Origin: Hirundichthys speculiger
Taxonomy: Eukaryota; Chordata; Actinopteri; Beloniformes; Exocoetidae
Assembly (NCBI GenBank): GCA_018398805.1
Contig: JAGFBZ010002268.1
Coordinates: forward strand, 1,240,001 to 1,304,000
Reading direction: 5' to 3'
DNA length: 64,000 bases
Below are positions 21,001 to 30,885 of this stretch, piece by piece. The notes below the pieces were generated by a model, which saw nothing but the letters and a program-made list of their open reading frames with translations, did not search any database and was not told the DNA's origin. The stretch's first letter is position 1, and every line of letters starts with the position of its first letter. Made by a program: the position numbers and the translations under genes.

Positions 21001-23220
21001 CTCCTTGAAAAGGATGCTGAGAGGCAGCACAGAGAGGTGGTTTCAATTTACCGGACTCATCTACTGAGTGCAGCACAGGTGAGTTTGTTCCTTTCATCTC
21101 TGATGCACTGAACCTCATCTGAACCTTCCATCCTAAACTCTGAGAGTATTCATCTTAAAAAGCTACCAAAAATGCTCCGTCTGTCATTAAAACTACGTAG
21201 GTTTTGTTGTGCCTCGAAAAAGCCTAAAGGGTGCTATATAGCGCGTTGTTGTTGCTGAATGGTGTTTTGTTGTTGTTGTTTCTTTGTTACAGCAAAATGT
21301 TATTAAAGGGAAGCACAACCAAGCCTGATGCTTTTATACTTTCATCTTCAACTGCTTCAAAGTTTTGTTTTGTTTTTGCAGACAGGATTTCACTGGCCAT
21401 TAAATATTTAAACTGAGCATTCAATCGTTCAGAAATTTCTTTCACATCAACTGTCTTTCCTTCACCGCTGCAGCCATCTTACAGTTCTGCAGAAAGTCAC
21501 ATCACTTGCAATAAAACTTTTGATTCAGCAAAGAAGAGTAGGAGGATCTCCTTCGTTTACCTGGTGTTGCCATGGTAAATCACTGTAACAGAGCTCCATA
21601 GTTGCATTTGTATAGTCGCAGTAACTCAGAGTCAACATACTCGGAGTTGACTGAAACAACTTTAAACCAAAAGCTCAGTTTCTTATCTCAGGGTTTGTTA
21701 TCTCCAACTGAGTTTTTTTAAATTCAGATTGTTGAACCTCCTTTCTGAAACAGGCCCCAGATGCCATCTGTGTGGCCCTACTGATGTTCACTAATCCACA
21801 TGGTTTCTATGGTAACCTACACACACACAATTGATGTGAACAAACCAAAATGGATGATGGTGAACTAGCTCTGCTACCTTTAGAAATGGTTATTTGGAGC
21901 TGCAATGCAAATTTTCTACCAATTACAAGAACGTGCTAGAGACAGAGGAGGCTGCTGTGCACTGCTTTATTTCAGCATCCACCCATGAACTGTTGTTATC
22001 AAAACGTGAACTTTGCCATGTTGAAACCATGGAAATGGAGGAAACGGGGTTCTTTTAGTGTCCTGAGTTTGTCACTTCCATCATTCTCGTAGCCGTAGTT
22101 ATCGTGTCGTGTTGTCTATGACCTCTGCATCTGTGAAGATCCATCTGAAATTGCATGAAAAGCCACCTCTGTATGTTGTTTGAATTGGATTTTGAAATAT
22201 TGCATTCTGTGGTTTTTGACTGTGCAGACTGTCAACAAATGTATCTAGATATAATCCCAGTATTCTAAAAATCAAATATGGTCTGGCAGTCTAAACACAG
22301 CCTTAGAGATTCAGTGGTTTATTCTAAGAGCAGAGTCCATGGTGTATAAGTCTTTTTTTTTATTAATTATAATCGTTTTTGGGGTTTTTTGTTTGCTTTT
22401 TAAAAAACTGAAATAAAATGTCCTTGGTTAAATAAAACTTAGAAAAAATAAATAAAAACTTGAAGCAAAACTATGTTGCAATATCACTTTTGACCACATG
22501 GGGACATAGATCAGCTGTGTTGACAAAAGAGCCACTAAGATGCAATAAAGTGATACTCAGCCCTTTAATGCTACTTCGACCCACTCGAGGTGCAGTCTCT
22601 GGCTGGCACATCGACCTTCCAACCCCTGGGGACCGCAGTGGTGTTACTACATAGAGTGCCTTTAAATCAAAGGAGATGCAGTATTTGGGGAAAGCCGCAA
22701 CTGGCTCAATACTGAGAGGTGAAACTGATCACTGAGGAATTGTACATTAACAAACATTAAAGGGTCATTATTATGCCTTTTTTTTTTTTTTTTCAAATGT
22801 TGTCTGTTCACCCCCCCCCCCCCCCCCCCCCCCCCCTGCAAGGTGTGCTTTTTTGTGAAATCAGTTTTTTAGCTTTGCAATAGCCATTTCAGAGATACAA
22901 CAAATGCATTATGATGTGAATTTGCATTAAGAAAGTGTGAAGTACTTTGGTCAAAGCATTCCCAAAATGTCACAGGAAGTGTTGGAGTTGGATTTCATTT
23001 TGTATTATTATTATATTTGTGTTAATCTGCACACAGAACACACCAGTGTATTCTGGATGAAGTCTGTGTAGATGTGTGTGATTGACCACAGGTAGCAAGC
23101 AGGATACAGTGAATTAGTGAAGCTAATTCCTGTCTGTTTCTCTCACAGGGCCACATGGATGAAGACGTCCAGGCCGCCTTACTGCAGATCATCCGCATGA
23201 GACAGGAGTTTGTGTGTTAA
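1931..23220 (+). CDS. uaca: uaca: uveal autoantigen with coiled-coil and ankyrin repeats (19 coding exons, frameshifted)
   Basis: Exons: 1931-1966, 2685-2815, 8430-8518, 9149-9213, 10561-10618, 11324-11394, 11626-11732, 12956-13137, 13594-13631, 13873-13929, 14040-14147, 15012-15044, 16602-16694, 16912-16942, 17056-17105, 17274-19996, 20191-20343, 21013-21078, 23149-23220. All junctions are GT-AG and phases agree. Exons 2-8 (residues about 13-246) encode ankyrin repeats beginning with a TDWNKYDDRLMKA segment; residues about 280-1361 are heptad-rich coiled coil. The C-terminus (ERLKQALNGLSQL, IYRTHLLSAAQGHMDEDVQ) is nearly identical to mammalian UACA, and the human gene also has 19 exons. Known role: UACA/nucling is a cytoskeleton-associated scaffold linked to apoptosome (APAF1) regulation and PAR-4 responses. 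Odd: an 8-bp duplication at 18124-18139 stops the frame at 18138-18140 (671 aa); without it the product would be 1384 aa (human isoforms about 1400). RAI14 is a related paralogue, but the C-terminus identifies UACA. Confidence 0.96.
2685..2815 (+). CDS. uaca: uaca exon 2 (start of ankyrin region)
   Basis: Acceptor TTTTTGTCAG and donor GTGAGT. Encodes residues about 13-56 with WNKYDDRLMKAVERGEVDKV, the conserved UACA/RAI14 N-terminal signature. A (CA)n tract follows just inside intron 2. Confidence 0.93.
2816..8429. other. uaca intron 2 (5.6 kb)
   Basis: Mostly AT-rich unique-looking DNA with a (CA)n tract at 2838-2868 and a poly-A run at 4742-4764. A less AT-rich block at about 7370-7640 stands out and could be regulatory; this rests on composition only. 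Confidence 0.4.
2838..2868. repeat. (CA)n microsatellite
   Basis: CA dinucleotides directly after uaca exon 2, followed by CG-alternating GCGCGCGC. Confidence 0.9.
8430..8518 (+). CDS. uaca: uaca exon 3 (ankyrin repeat)
   Basis: Acceptor CATTCTTAG, donor GTGAGT. Reads FHLAATRGHVDCLTLILGHN, a canonical ankyrin helix-turn-helix. A longer open frame from 8201 merely reads through this exon. Confidence 0.93.
9045..9103. repeat. (GATA)n microsatellite in uaca intron 3
   Basis: GATA units with two GATG interruptions, about 45 bp before the exon 4 acceptor. Confidence 0.9.
9149..9213 (+). CDS. uaca: uaca exon 4 (ankyrin repeat)
   Basis: Acceptor ATTTTTAG, donor GTAAAG. Reads GKNALHLASRNGHSVCVQKL, an ankyrin repeat core. 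A GATA microsatellite sits shortly upstream in intron 3. Confidence 0.93.
9214..10560. other. uaca intron 4 with GC-richer block
   Basis: Positions about 9420-10040 are clearly less AT-rich than the flanks and contain no ORF or known repeat. Possible conserved non-coding element; inferred from composition alone. Confidence 0.3.
10561..10618 (+). CDS. uaca: uaca exon 5 (ankyrin repeat)
   Basis: Acceptor GTTTTTGTAG, donor GTAAGA. Reads HNCPVGNVDLQGRTALHDA, matching the DLQGRTALHDA ankyrin start of UACA. Confidence 0.92.
11324..11394 (+). CDS. uaca: uaca exon 6 (ankyrin repeat)
   Basis: Acceptor TTTTTCCACAG, donor GTGAGA. Reads MAGCSSSVKLLCDRGAFVNA. Ends at a codon boundary, so exon 7 starts at phase 0. 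Confidence 0.92.
11626..11732 (+). CDS. uaca: uaca exon 7 (ankyrin repeat)
   Basis: Acceptor CCTTGCAG, donor GTAAGA. Reads DGKTPLILATQM, then CELLLERGADITVREKQN; the classic ankyrin TPL and LLxxGAD motifs are present. Confidence 0.93.
12040..12339. mobile_element. hAT-type MITE in uaca intron 7
   Basis: A 300-bp element flanked by the exact 8-bp target duplication GGGACAGC (12032-12039 and 12340-12347). Ends are CATGGGCG and CGCCCCTG, and subterminal inverted motifs read AGGGGTGCT. It has no coding capacity. TSD length and CA/TG ends fit non-autonomous hAT. Confidence 0.85.
12956..13137 (+). CDS. uaca: uaca exon 8 (last ankyrin repeats)
   Basis: Reads TALILGCEFGCKDAVEVLLK, then ADVNAVDSMGHDAFHYARLS. 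The acceptor used here, ACTTCACCAG, gives the only in-frame junction with exon 7. A stronger-looking TTTTTTTTACAG 50 nt upstream would bring in a stop. Donor GTCAGA. Confidence 0.9.
13594..13631 (+). CDS. uaca: uaca exon 9 (linker)
   Basis: Acceptor TTCGTCACAG, donor GTAATC. Encodes DREAAKMEQWKRQ, the charged linker after the ankyrin block. Assigned by phase and position; weakly conserved. Confidence 0.8.
13873..13929 (+). CDS. uaca: uaca exon 10 (linker)
   Basis: Acceptor TTATCTTTAG, donor GTAAGT. Encodes HSVGRSEASDSNRKGQIMH, a serine-rich linker before the coiled coil. Phase 0 at both ends. Confidence 0.8.
14040..14147 (+). CDS. uaca: uaca exon 11 (start of coiled coil)
   Basis: Acceptor ATGTTTTAG, donor GTAGGT. 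Reads DLERQNENLQESLRKSHQEQ, closely matching the first coiled-coil segment of mammalian UACA. Confidence 0.92.
15012..15044 (+). CDS. uaca: uaca exon 12 (11 codons)
   Basis: Acceptor TCATCTGCAG, donor GTATGA. Encodes EKLTAEDANKE. Phase 0 at both ends, so it could be skipped without shifting the frame. Confidence 0.8.
15517..16126 (-). mobile_element. pogo-like (Tc1/mariner) element in uaca intron 12
   Basis: Terminal inverted repeats begin CCGTATTTTCCGGACTATAA at the left and read CTTATAGTCCGGAAAATATG at the right, next to TA/TTA target-like bases. The minus strand keeps pieces of a transposase N-terminus: MPPKRKSYTAEFELKIIKHA, then after a frame change SEKLVRDWRKAEVTLTAL, a Brinker/pogo-type helix-turn-helix. 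The catalytic domain is missing, so this is an internally deleted, non-autonomous copy. Confidence 0.8.
16602..16694 (+). CDS. uaca: uaca exon 13 (coiled coil)
   Basis: Acceptor TTAATCAG, donor GTGCGT. Reads KEHLQMLLIAKEREEATRGP, aligned with the LLAAKEKQ segment of mammalian UACA. Confidence 0.88.
16912..16942 (+). CDS. uaca: uaca exon 14
   Basis: Acceptor TTATTCACAG, donor GTTAGT. Encodes GDYSGQSVIK plus one base, which pairs with the two-base remainder of exon 15. Confidence 0.8.
17056..17105 (+). CDS. uaca: uaca exon 15
   Basis: Acceptor GCTTGCAG, donor GTAAGT. Encodes GKENILVKQAHSLDLDH; exons 14 and 15 together are 81 nt and keep phase 0. Confidence 0.82.
17274..19996 (+). CDS. uaca: uaca exon 16 (giant coiled-coil exon with 8-bp frameshift)
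   Basis: Acceptor TTCTTTCAG, donor GTATAA. This 2723-nt exon encodes most of the coiled coil. It is open from 17274 to a TGA at 18138-18140, and then open in another frame to the donor. The conserved segment QELEDALGDVQKRM lies in the first part; AQKKELDTIQEAIQSKFVP and LSTIRDLQKRIQTSAQQTEA lie in the second. The shift falls in CCTCTCTG repeated exactly twice at 18124-18139. With one copy the exon is 2715 nt, or 905 codons, matching its phase-0 ends. Confidence 0.95.
18124..18139 (+). repeat. 8-bp tandem duplication causing frameshift in uaca exon 16
   Basis: CCTCTCTG occurs as two perfect copies, 18124-18131 and 18132-18139. The reading frame goes SASL then PL and stop. The frame after the repeat resumes with KRKLMDVTVRSQTL, which lines up residue for residue with mammalian UACA if one copy is removed. 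Confidence 0.95.
20191..20343 (+). CDS. uaca: uaca exon 17 (conserved C-terminal coiled coil)
   Basis: Acceptor GTGTTTCAG, donor GTGAGT. Reads ITELLTDVERLKQALNGLSQ, almost identical to the mammalian protein. It is the strongest single identifier of UACA as opposed to RAI14. Confidence 0.96.
20567..20742. mobile_element. hAT-type MITE in uaca intron 17
   Basis: A 176-bp element flanked by the exact TSD ATAATAGC (20559-20566 and 20743-20750). Ends are CTGGGGCGCC and GGCGCCCCTG, with subterminal GGGGCCC motifs in both orientations. No ORF. A perfect TSD suggests a fairly recent insertion. Confidence 0.9.
21013..21078 (+). CDS. uaca: uaca exon 18
   Basis: Acceptor CTTGAAAAG, donor GTGAGT. Reads DAERQHREVVSIYRTHLLSA; conserved with mammalian UACA. 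Confidence 0.95.
22467..22680. repeat. Dispersed repeat, copy A
   Basis: Shares TTTGACCACATGGGG, GTGTTGACAAAA and a CAGWRGTGKTRTTACTACAT end with copy B (27955-28129 plus 28650-28705). Family not recognised. Confidence 0.6.
22811..22836. repeat. Homopolymer C26
   Basis: A run of 26 C shortly after a T16 run. Unusual in this AT-rich context and error-prone to sequence. Confidence 0.85.
23149..23220 (+). CDS. uaca: uaca exon 19 (terminal coding exon)
   Basis: Acceptor CTCTCACAG. Reads GHMDEDVQAALLQIIRMRQE and ends FVC-stop with TAA at 23218-23220. The terminal cysteine is shared with mammalian UACA. Confidence 0.96.
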   Translation, partial: GHMDEDVQAALLQIIRMRQEFVC

Positions 23221-25660
23221 AGCTTCAAAACACCTGCTGACTCAAATTCACTGTTGTCACATCCTTTTTTGTCAGATGTTTGTGCTGTGGCCCCTGGGGG
23301 TGCCCTGTGTGTGTGTGTGGGTGTGTGTGTGTGAACGTCAGTGTCATCCTCCCCCAAAAGCCTATTCTGAAATCCATTTTTTCTAGTGCTTCCTGCACTT
23401 TTATTCCCAGGCATTTTAGTCTCAGTGTTGCAGTTACATATGTGTAACTGTGGCTTTTCTTGGTGCAAGTGTGTATTTTCTACTCGAGCAAGACTCAAGT
23501 TGCATCAAAATGCTAATGTATCAAGCTTTAAACTGATCCGTGAAAATCTAATCATATATGAATCCATTTTAATACATTCGCTTCAGTTCTTTTATAAATG
23601 ATGCTGGAAATCTGTGTTTTATGCAGCTAGGACCCGTTCTACTCTATAATGTGGAAGTTGTTTGAAATGTGGGTTCCTTCCATAGATACGTCGAAGTGCC
23701 AGCTGGAATGAAAACTGGACATGAGCACAAAGACCACTTTTCACATTCCCACCTGACAGTCAGCATTCATGCACAATGTTTTCATATTTAACTGCAATGT
23801 TTGCTCAAATCTAAAGGACAGGTTCATATTTTTGAAACTCAGCTGCCGTAGGTGCACTGAAGGAGTTGCTGGGTGCTGTAATTATTCCTCCAGATGATGC
23901 TCTGACCGACCAAATTGAAACAACTAATCATACATTTGGCTTTTTACATATGAAAATTCATAAAGTAATACAATGTAAGTATTGAAGAGTTTAATGGAAA
24001 CGAATTAATAACAGTAGTCAATAATCTGTGGCTAGTCAAAGAACGTGATGAACTGTGTAACTTTTCTGAACACAGGTCAACATTTTGCATTTGGTTGGTG
24101 GCTGTTCTTACAAATGAATAAAACCTGCCAAATGAATAAAAATGAAAACGCACTAGTGAACAGTGAACAAAAAGCTGAGATTTAGAGATTTCATGTCAAA
24201 GGAGATTAATGCAGTTGACAGTAGAGGCACTCCAGTTTTTTTTTTTTTTTTTTTTTTCAGCTTCATATTTTTTTTTAAGTTTAAAAAAAAACTAGTTTTA
24301 CTCAGAAATTCCCTTTTTGAGTTTCTTTGAGCTTCAGCAAAAATAATGAATTTTTGTTGTTAAATCACTGCTAGCTTAAACTTTAACTACTTGTTTTAAC
24401 CTTGAAGCACATTGTTTAATGATTTTATCACTTGTCTCGTATGTTTTAAATCTCTTCAGTGAAAGATATCTGTACAGATGGAATCATAACAGCTACATAT
24501 TAATCGGTGTACACGAGGGCTCATGAGTTAAATATGACATTTTTAAAAATGTGAACCTATCCTTTAACCTTGTTCATGTCAGTTACTGCACTTCTGCTGC
24601 TTTCTGTGGATCAGACTCATTTTGTGTCATAGACATCATCTTCTGGAGGTCCAAACATGCCCACTACCAAAGGCCCAAAACCTACAAAACCTACGCAGTC
24701 AGGTTCCATGAGTCTGCGCATTAGTCATGCTGGATTTGAGTCAGTGGAGATCTCTTGCTGTGTCCGCAGGTTTGCAGTGGCACGTTGACTTTTTGTTGAA
24801 ACCAGAGTGTCCTCTAGTGGTGAGACTTGGCAGGCCAAGTTAATAGAAACTAATAAGCCTTGCAGCCCAGGGGTAGACGGTTCTTTTTGGGAGCTGTTGT
24901 TACTGCATGCTTGTAGGTAAAGTGATTATAAAACTTCAAAACAGATAAGAGAAAGTGAAAGTAAAATTGGGATGTCAGCTATTATCTTCTAATATCTGTT
25001 TCATAGCATAACTGCAGTAAAACAAATCCTCATTGTAAGCCAGCTGAAGCTTTACTTTGTATAAAAAATTAGAAACAATGCAGCAGTGAACTTGGCAACT
25101 CTCTCAAAACGGTTGCGTACCCCTGAGCCTGCGCTGTGTGACTCTTTTGTATTGTAGTGCTGTTGTGATTGTTGAGCAAGTCTCTTGTGCCTTTACATTG
25201 ATATATTTTTCATAGCTTTGTACTTCTTTAATTACTGTACAAAAGTGTGACAACTCTGATATTCAGCAGGTCTGGAAGTAGAGCAGCACAAAACATGTTC
25301 ATGGTACCCTTTACCAGAATACACAGTTAATTAGAATTTTAAGAGATCCTTTTATTTATATGGATAATAGCCCCCCTCAACAACTAATTTGAAGCACTCC
25401 TGTATTCATCTGTCAGCTAACACTCTCACAAAGAAAAACCTTATCTCTTCCATTTTGTTCTGCAGATTTAACAGATTAAAACTTTTTTTTTTGGTATTTT
25501 TCTTACAGTTTTCCTTTGAATATTAAAAGAATCCAAACTAAATCGAGTTAAATTACTAAAGAACTGTACTATTTAACCAGTGTGTTCAAACTGGATGTCA
25601 TCTTTAGCAACAATTTATTAATCTGTCTACAAAATCAATAAAAGTGCCTAGTGTAGAAAA
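23221..25660 (+). other. uaca: Likely uaca 3' UTR
   Basis: No long conserved ORF and no recognisable transposon. Contains a (GT)n stretch near 23306-23332, a poly-T run near 24237-24257 and three AATAAA signals (24117, 24135, 25637). The AT-rich composition and the length fit a vertebrate 3' UTR. The true end is inferred. Confidence 0.55.
25637..25642 (+). terminator. Distal polyadenylation signal candidate for uaca
   Basis: AATAAA followed by a T/G-rich stretch from about 25668. Proximal alternatives are AATAAA at 24117-24122 and 24135-24140, so alternative 3' ends are possible. Confidence 0.45.
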
Positions 25661-27954
25661 CTACATCACTGTCATTGTCTTCATTATTGTTGCCAAAGTG
25701 TTGAAAACCTGTTTACGTAATCGGTCTGGAGCACAGAAGTCAGAACAACTGTGGTAAGTTTGCATCATGGATTTCTGTATTTGCTCACTTTTTAAATTGG
25801 ATGTGGCAGTCACTTTGTTGATCCACACATTTCTGTGTACCAATCAGGATTTTTTTTTGTTTGTTCAGATTGTGGGCTGATCAAACAATACAAGTGCTGA
25901 ACTGTGTGAGTTTTTTTAGCTCCGCACACTACTTCCCTTGTGGCAGCGACTCGGGTCATGTGGTTTCACTTTAAGTACAATCAAACCAGGAATGAGGGCG
26001 AGTAGCTCTCTGGCACACAGCACTCACTTTTATCTCCAAGTCTGTGCCTCTGTTGATTTGTCGGTTGCTCTTTTTCTCTTCACAAGATTTATTTTTCATT
26101 AAAGCTGCCTTTAACAGATGCTGAGAGCCCAGGTCAGGGCTGTATCAGTTACCTCACTTCAGATAAACTTGTAGTTTGCACAGTTGCTGAGAGCAGGAGC
26201 TCGTCCACTGATAATCAAGATTACTAATGCTGAAATAAAAGTGAGCGCTGATCCATCTGATGTCACATCCTGTGTTCACAGACTTGCACACACCCCTTAA
26301 TTGATACAAGACTTCAGCTGAGTTTGATTTCTTTCAGTAAAGCTTTGTGGTTTCAAGTCGCAGCCCTCCTCCTCCTCCTCCTCCTCCTCCTTCTCCTTCC
26401 TCAGTTTTATTGTTCTCTTTTTTGAGGTCTGCACTGAATAAGCTGTTCTCAGCAATTATGTCAAATACTTTTCAATCTGTTAGTAGACCTCTCTTTAATC
26501 TCATTTCCAGGCTCCTAATCAGTTCCATACATCCACTTGTTGCCTTTTGGTTAACCATTGTAACCCCCTTCCCCACCGCAAAATATCCCATCTCTATAAA
26601 AATTCATTGTCCCAAGAAGGATCAGAGACATTATTTATGTTGGAATCGGGCCCGGCCGTCTGCTGCATGCCTCATGAATAGTGATCTGGCTGAGGAGCCA
26701 GGAGGGTGGTTATATACACAACAAACATACTCCCACATCTTTGCTCGCAGTCCTCTGAGCTGTCACGAACATTTAATATCTTGTGCCACGGTCTTCCACT
26801 TCAGCGCCTGCTCTTTCCTTTCTCCTCTTGACACTTGTTCCCCTGAGGAGCTGCCGCACTTTGTCACCCACACAGAAACTCACAGGCCTGTCTGCATGTC
26901 TGAATTGTGATAACTTTTTATTGTGACTGCCCCACATGTTGAATGCTTTTACTTTTATCAGCTGTGAGGTTGTTTTCACCCTTCCACTCTTGCATAGACG
27001 GCGTGGACCACAGCAACCTTGTTTGCTGGAGTCCATGATGCCTCCCGAGTATCTGTGTAGCTTTCCTGCCACTCTGCCTATCAATACAGCAAAATACTTT
27101 CTTCCTAACCACCAAAATATGTAAAGGTACCTGTTTAAGGCTTGGAGCTCAAACCTTTTTAAACGGATGAAGGGCTTCAGAATCAGAAACCTCTCTTCAC
27201 AACGAGATGATTTTCATCTTCAAACTTGTCTTCACCAATTGAGATAATTTAATAAACTCCTCTGAAACTTCTTCTGAACTACATTATCCTTTACAGATGT
27301 TTCGTGTCTCGAAACAGTTGAGTGCTGCTCTCAGTAAGAGCTTGTAAGCACACTTTGATGTTTGAGATCGGTGGAGTTCCCCACAATGTAACTGATGCTC
27401 TACATGGCAGATCCATTGTACTTGGGAGCCACAATTCTTTTTCAGTTTGTGCTTGTTCGTTAGTTTTCTGGCATCATACATTTGTTCAAGGAAAGGCAAC
27501 ATTTGAACAAAAAGAATCAAAACCAAGCAAAAGCAGACCGACTAGGTTAACCTCGTTTCTTCAGTTTATAACCTGCTCTGCTCCTCACTCTTCAGTCCTC
27601 TTGCCTGTGACTTAGAAATTTAATTTCGATAAGATATTCTGAATAATGTCTTAAATGTCCTGAAAAGCACCTAGAGGAGAGGGGAGGCTGTTGGAGGAGC
27701 TCTAAGTGAGGATACATCAGTGTATCCCATGTTGAGAAAGGAATGGGCCCACTCCTTCCACATTCTCAATCAATTTAAAAATAAGGTATTAGTTGTTACA
27801 AGCACTTTTAATTTTCATCTGACAGAATGGGTGAAATTGAGGTGTCTGTAGGAGAACAATGGTCACATGATGCAGTTATCCCACATGCCTCAAGTAATTT
27901 GTCTAAATTCTCGCTCAGAATTAAGGACATCTCTACTTGTTAAAGCCACTGTAA
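25661..27954. other. Intergenic, no gene recognised
   Basis: Unique-looking DNA with a trinucleotide run near 26366. The open frame at 26347-26910 is low-complexity at its start and has no recognisable domain. Confidence 0.4.
26366..26390. repeat. (CCT)n microsatellite
   Basis: CTC/CCT trinucleotide run. It explains the proline-rich open frame across it, which is not a gene. Confidence 0.85.
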
Positions 27955-28705
27955 TGTAGCCGTACCAGGTTTGACCACATGGGGGCATATAGATGCGCTG
28001 TGTTGACAAAAGTGTCACTCAGAATACTGTGATTATGAGTGGGGACGGTCCGAACATATCTTCTAATCCAACTTCGTCCCAGTAGAGGTACACTTCCTGG
28101 TGTAAGATGCAGCAAACCTTCTTGTGAGAAAGTTCATGCCGGGCAGCAGCCTGTATGGTTTTTGTGAAGTTTCTGCTTACTGTCTTACTGCTACTCACTG
28201 AGGTCCACTTCCTACTTCACTTATGCTCTCTTATAGTGTGTACTGGCTCTGCTCTCATCTACTTGAATTACATTTTAATGGCCTCTTCTGCCAATAGACT
28301 GCGTTCCTTGCAGGAATGTCATCTAGCATTGTCATCCCTATGCACAAGACAAACTTAGTGCAGGCAGTTCCTCAATGGTGGAATGAGCTATAAAAGGCTA
28401 CAAGAGCAGGGCCGTCCTTCTCTATTTTCAAGAATCTCTTGAAGTTGTGTATATTGAACTCACCTTCATACTAACATTCCTAACCCTCACCTTGTTTTAT
28501 TGCACTTGATTTTTATTGCACTTATCAGTATCCCTCACAACTTCCTTCTTTTGACTTGACACCAACTTCAAGCTCTCCAAGCTCAAGGGAACTCCTCGAT
28601 TTGTCAGTCACTTTGGAAAAGAGCATTTGCTAAATGAGTAAATGTAAATGATATGCTGCCCCCTATGCGGTCAGAAGTGGTATTACTACATATTAAGGCT
28701 TTAAA
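27955..28705. repeat. Dispersed repeat, copy B, interrupted by LINE 3' end
   Basis: 27955-28129 and about 28650-28705 match copy A at 22467. The middle is unrelated and ends in the L2-like tail, so the LINE fragment appears to have been inserted into copy B. Confidence 0.55.
28130..28648 (+). mobile_element. L2-like LINE 3' end
   Basis: Decayed reverse-transcriptase C-terminus (VPQWWNEL, then a SIFKNLLK-like segment) followed by a fish L2-type tail, GCATTTGCTAAATGAGTAAA and TGTAAATG. Fragmentary and frame-broken. Confidence 0.6.
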
Positions 28706-30590
28706 TGCTTGTCATCTGACTGAACGTCAAGTTGAGCAAATTGGAAAATATAGTGAATGTTGTAAATGCAGCTTTTTGTTGTGAATTATTCCCAAAAGTA
28801 ACTTTATAAATAACCAGTGTTCTCCATGGTGGTTGCTGGTTGTCCAGCCTTTCTGTCCTATATATATTTGTTTTTCCTCTTTCTCTACTTTCCTTTCATC
28901 ACCCAGGCCTCCTTCCTGGTTAACCTCACAGGTCAGGCTGGTCAAGAGGTCCATGCCATATTTGTCTCCCTAGTGTAATTGCTAACTATTTCTCTGTCCC
29001 TAATAGGCTATTAGTCAGACAGTGCCGGCCAGCTTGTGAGGCTGTACCGAGGGCAATGAACACAGGACTTGGGGCCCTGCTTTTTTTCATTAGTCCCCTG
29101 AGAAACAGGACTTCTCTTGGCTTCAGGCTGAGACAGGCAGGGCTCCTTTAATGTTTTTGCAGAGTTCCAAAGCACTTTGTTGCCTCAATAAAGTTCATTT
29201 ATGGGATAATAAGACTCTGGAGGACACATGGTGCTGATTTGAGCCAAATGCTTTCAGCATGGTTCGCATTCCCAAATTCACCTCTGGTCTCTGCCCAGTC
29301 TCCATCTCTTTCTTTTATGTCATCTTATTTCTCTTTCTTTCTCCACTTCTCACCTCTCTCTTGCTCCTCACCTCACATTCCTCTGTACTTGTCATTTACC
29401 ATCATTTATTCTTCTTCTCTGTAACTCTTTGGCAGTGCAACAGTCCGGTACTGGGTTGACCTGGGATTCACACACCTGGGAATGAGCAGCAGCAAAGGGG
29501 CAGGAGGCCTTCTCATTTCCCAAGATTTATTCCAGAGCTTTGAGGGGGAAACAGTGGGGGTAGGTGAGGGAAGAGAGGCGATCAGAGGAATGAAAACCAG
29601 CAAACCCCAAACACTGGCAAGAGGATCAGGATTTACATGCCAAGACTTTACCAGAGCCAAGAGCCCTGGATGCCCCGCCCCCTCCCGTATCAAAGGTGAC
29701 GAAGTACATGTATGGGGATATACAATATGAATTAAAACAGCTTCCCTCTCTCTAAGGATGGGGTAAACCATGGATTAAAAACAGACCCAAGCTCTACTTC
29801 TTTTTATCCCTTTGCTTAATACACATGAGGCTTACGTGAGTGTTGGCCGTGTCTCGCTGAAACCCAGTAAGGACATTGTACACCCCTGCATGCTAAACGG
29901 TTACATCTGAGTTCAGTGTTTTTCTTTTTCCCTCATTAGTACTTGGTTAACCACTAATGCTTGGTAGATCTGCTCAGCTTTTCTTCCTTCCGTCATTCAC
30001 GTAGCCAGAAACAGATGGCCCAAACCACCACATCTTCCTCTTCGCTCCAACTGCCATCCTTCCCACTACTACTTTTTCAATAATCTCTCGCTCTCAAACG
30101 GAAAATCACCTCGATTTTCTATGTCTGCTTGTGGCACAAAACTTGAGATAGTGTATGTGGTTTAATAGGATAAGACTTTTGAGGTTTCTGAGAGCTTGGA
30201 AAAATGGTTGAGGCCATCTTAAAGACATTGGTTTAGGCCCGAGGGTTTTAGTGCGAGCTTGTTAGCGTGAATAGGATAGGTTATGTTTGATTCCATGATG
30301 AGGACTGAATGAAAAGCTGTGTGTCTGAAGGACTGATGGAGACTTCATGTTGGCATTTGGGAGTATTTTCAGTGGTATTGTGCATTGACATGTTGTTTGG
30401 GAAACCAGTTCAGCTGAAATGGACCACTGACACAAAGCCTTAATTGTAAAAGTCCTGTTGCGTATTTTTTAGGTTTAAGACATAGTGATTGAAAATTTTA
30501 AGCGCGTCAGTATTTAGGACTTTAACTTGAGATGGATTATCCTCTTTAGAAGACTTTTGTCTCCATTATTTTTTTTCTTTTCTCTACTTA
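28706..30590. other. Intergenic, possible conserved non-coding block
   Basis: No repeat family recognised. About 28960-29240 and 29440-29720 look unique and moderately GC-rich, and could be regulatory elements of the desert 3' of uaca. Composition-based only. Confidence 0.25.
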
Positions 30591-30594
30591 TGGT

Positions 30595-30695
30595 TGTGGC
30601 TAGAAACTGTTTTGGCCCCATGATGAACTGGTGACCTCTCCAGATGTAAACAGCTGGGATAGGCAGACCCCAGTGATGATGGATGGATGGATACT
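30595..30695 (+). repeat. GGAT-tailed teleost interspersed repeat, 3' fragment
   Basis: Reads GAACTGGTGACCTCTCCAG, then AGCTGGGATAGGCAGACCCC, then a (GATG)n tail. It is the same family as 57050-57423 and 54185-54330. Confidence 0.65.
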
Positions 30696-30885
30696 AACAG
30701 TCTTGCATAAAGCAATAAGCAGCCCATCTTCCCTCTCCCTTACCACTTCCTCCTACTCCTGGAAGACACTGAGGTGTTCCTAGGACAGGCAAAAGATATC
30801 TTTCCAGAGTGTTCTTGGTTTTTCTCGAGGCTTTTTCCCACTTGGACATCTCAGAAAATATCTCCTCAGGAAGGTGTCCAGGAAG

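Larger units (their letters stand above)
21079..23148. other. uaca intron 18 with repeat fragments
   Basis: About 21440-21760 resembles a common fish non-autonomous DNA transposon in reverse orientation (repeated TCAGTTT / ACTCAGAG motifs); family not assigned. About 22467-22680 is one copy of a dispersed repeat also present at 27955. Poly-T (22778-22793) and poly-C (22811-22836) runs follow. Confidence 0.4.

Noticed and set aside
26347..26910. 187-codon open frame with a proline run
   Set aside because: The start is a CCT microsatellite; the rest has no recognisable domain, splice context or conservation signal.
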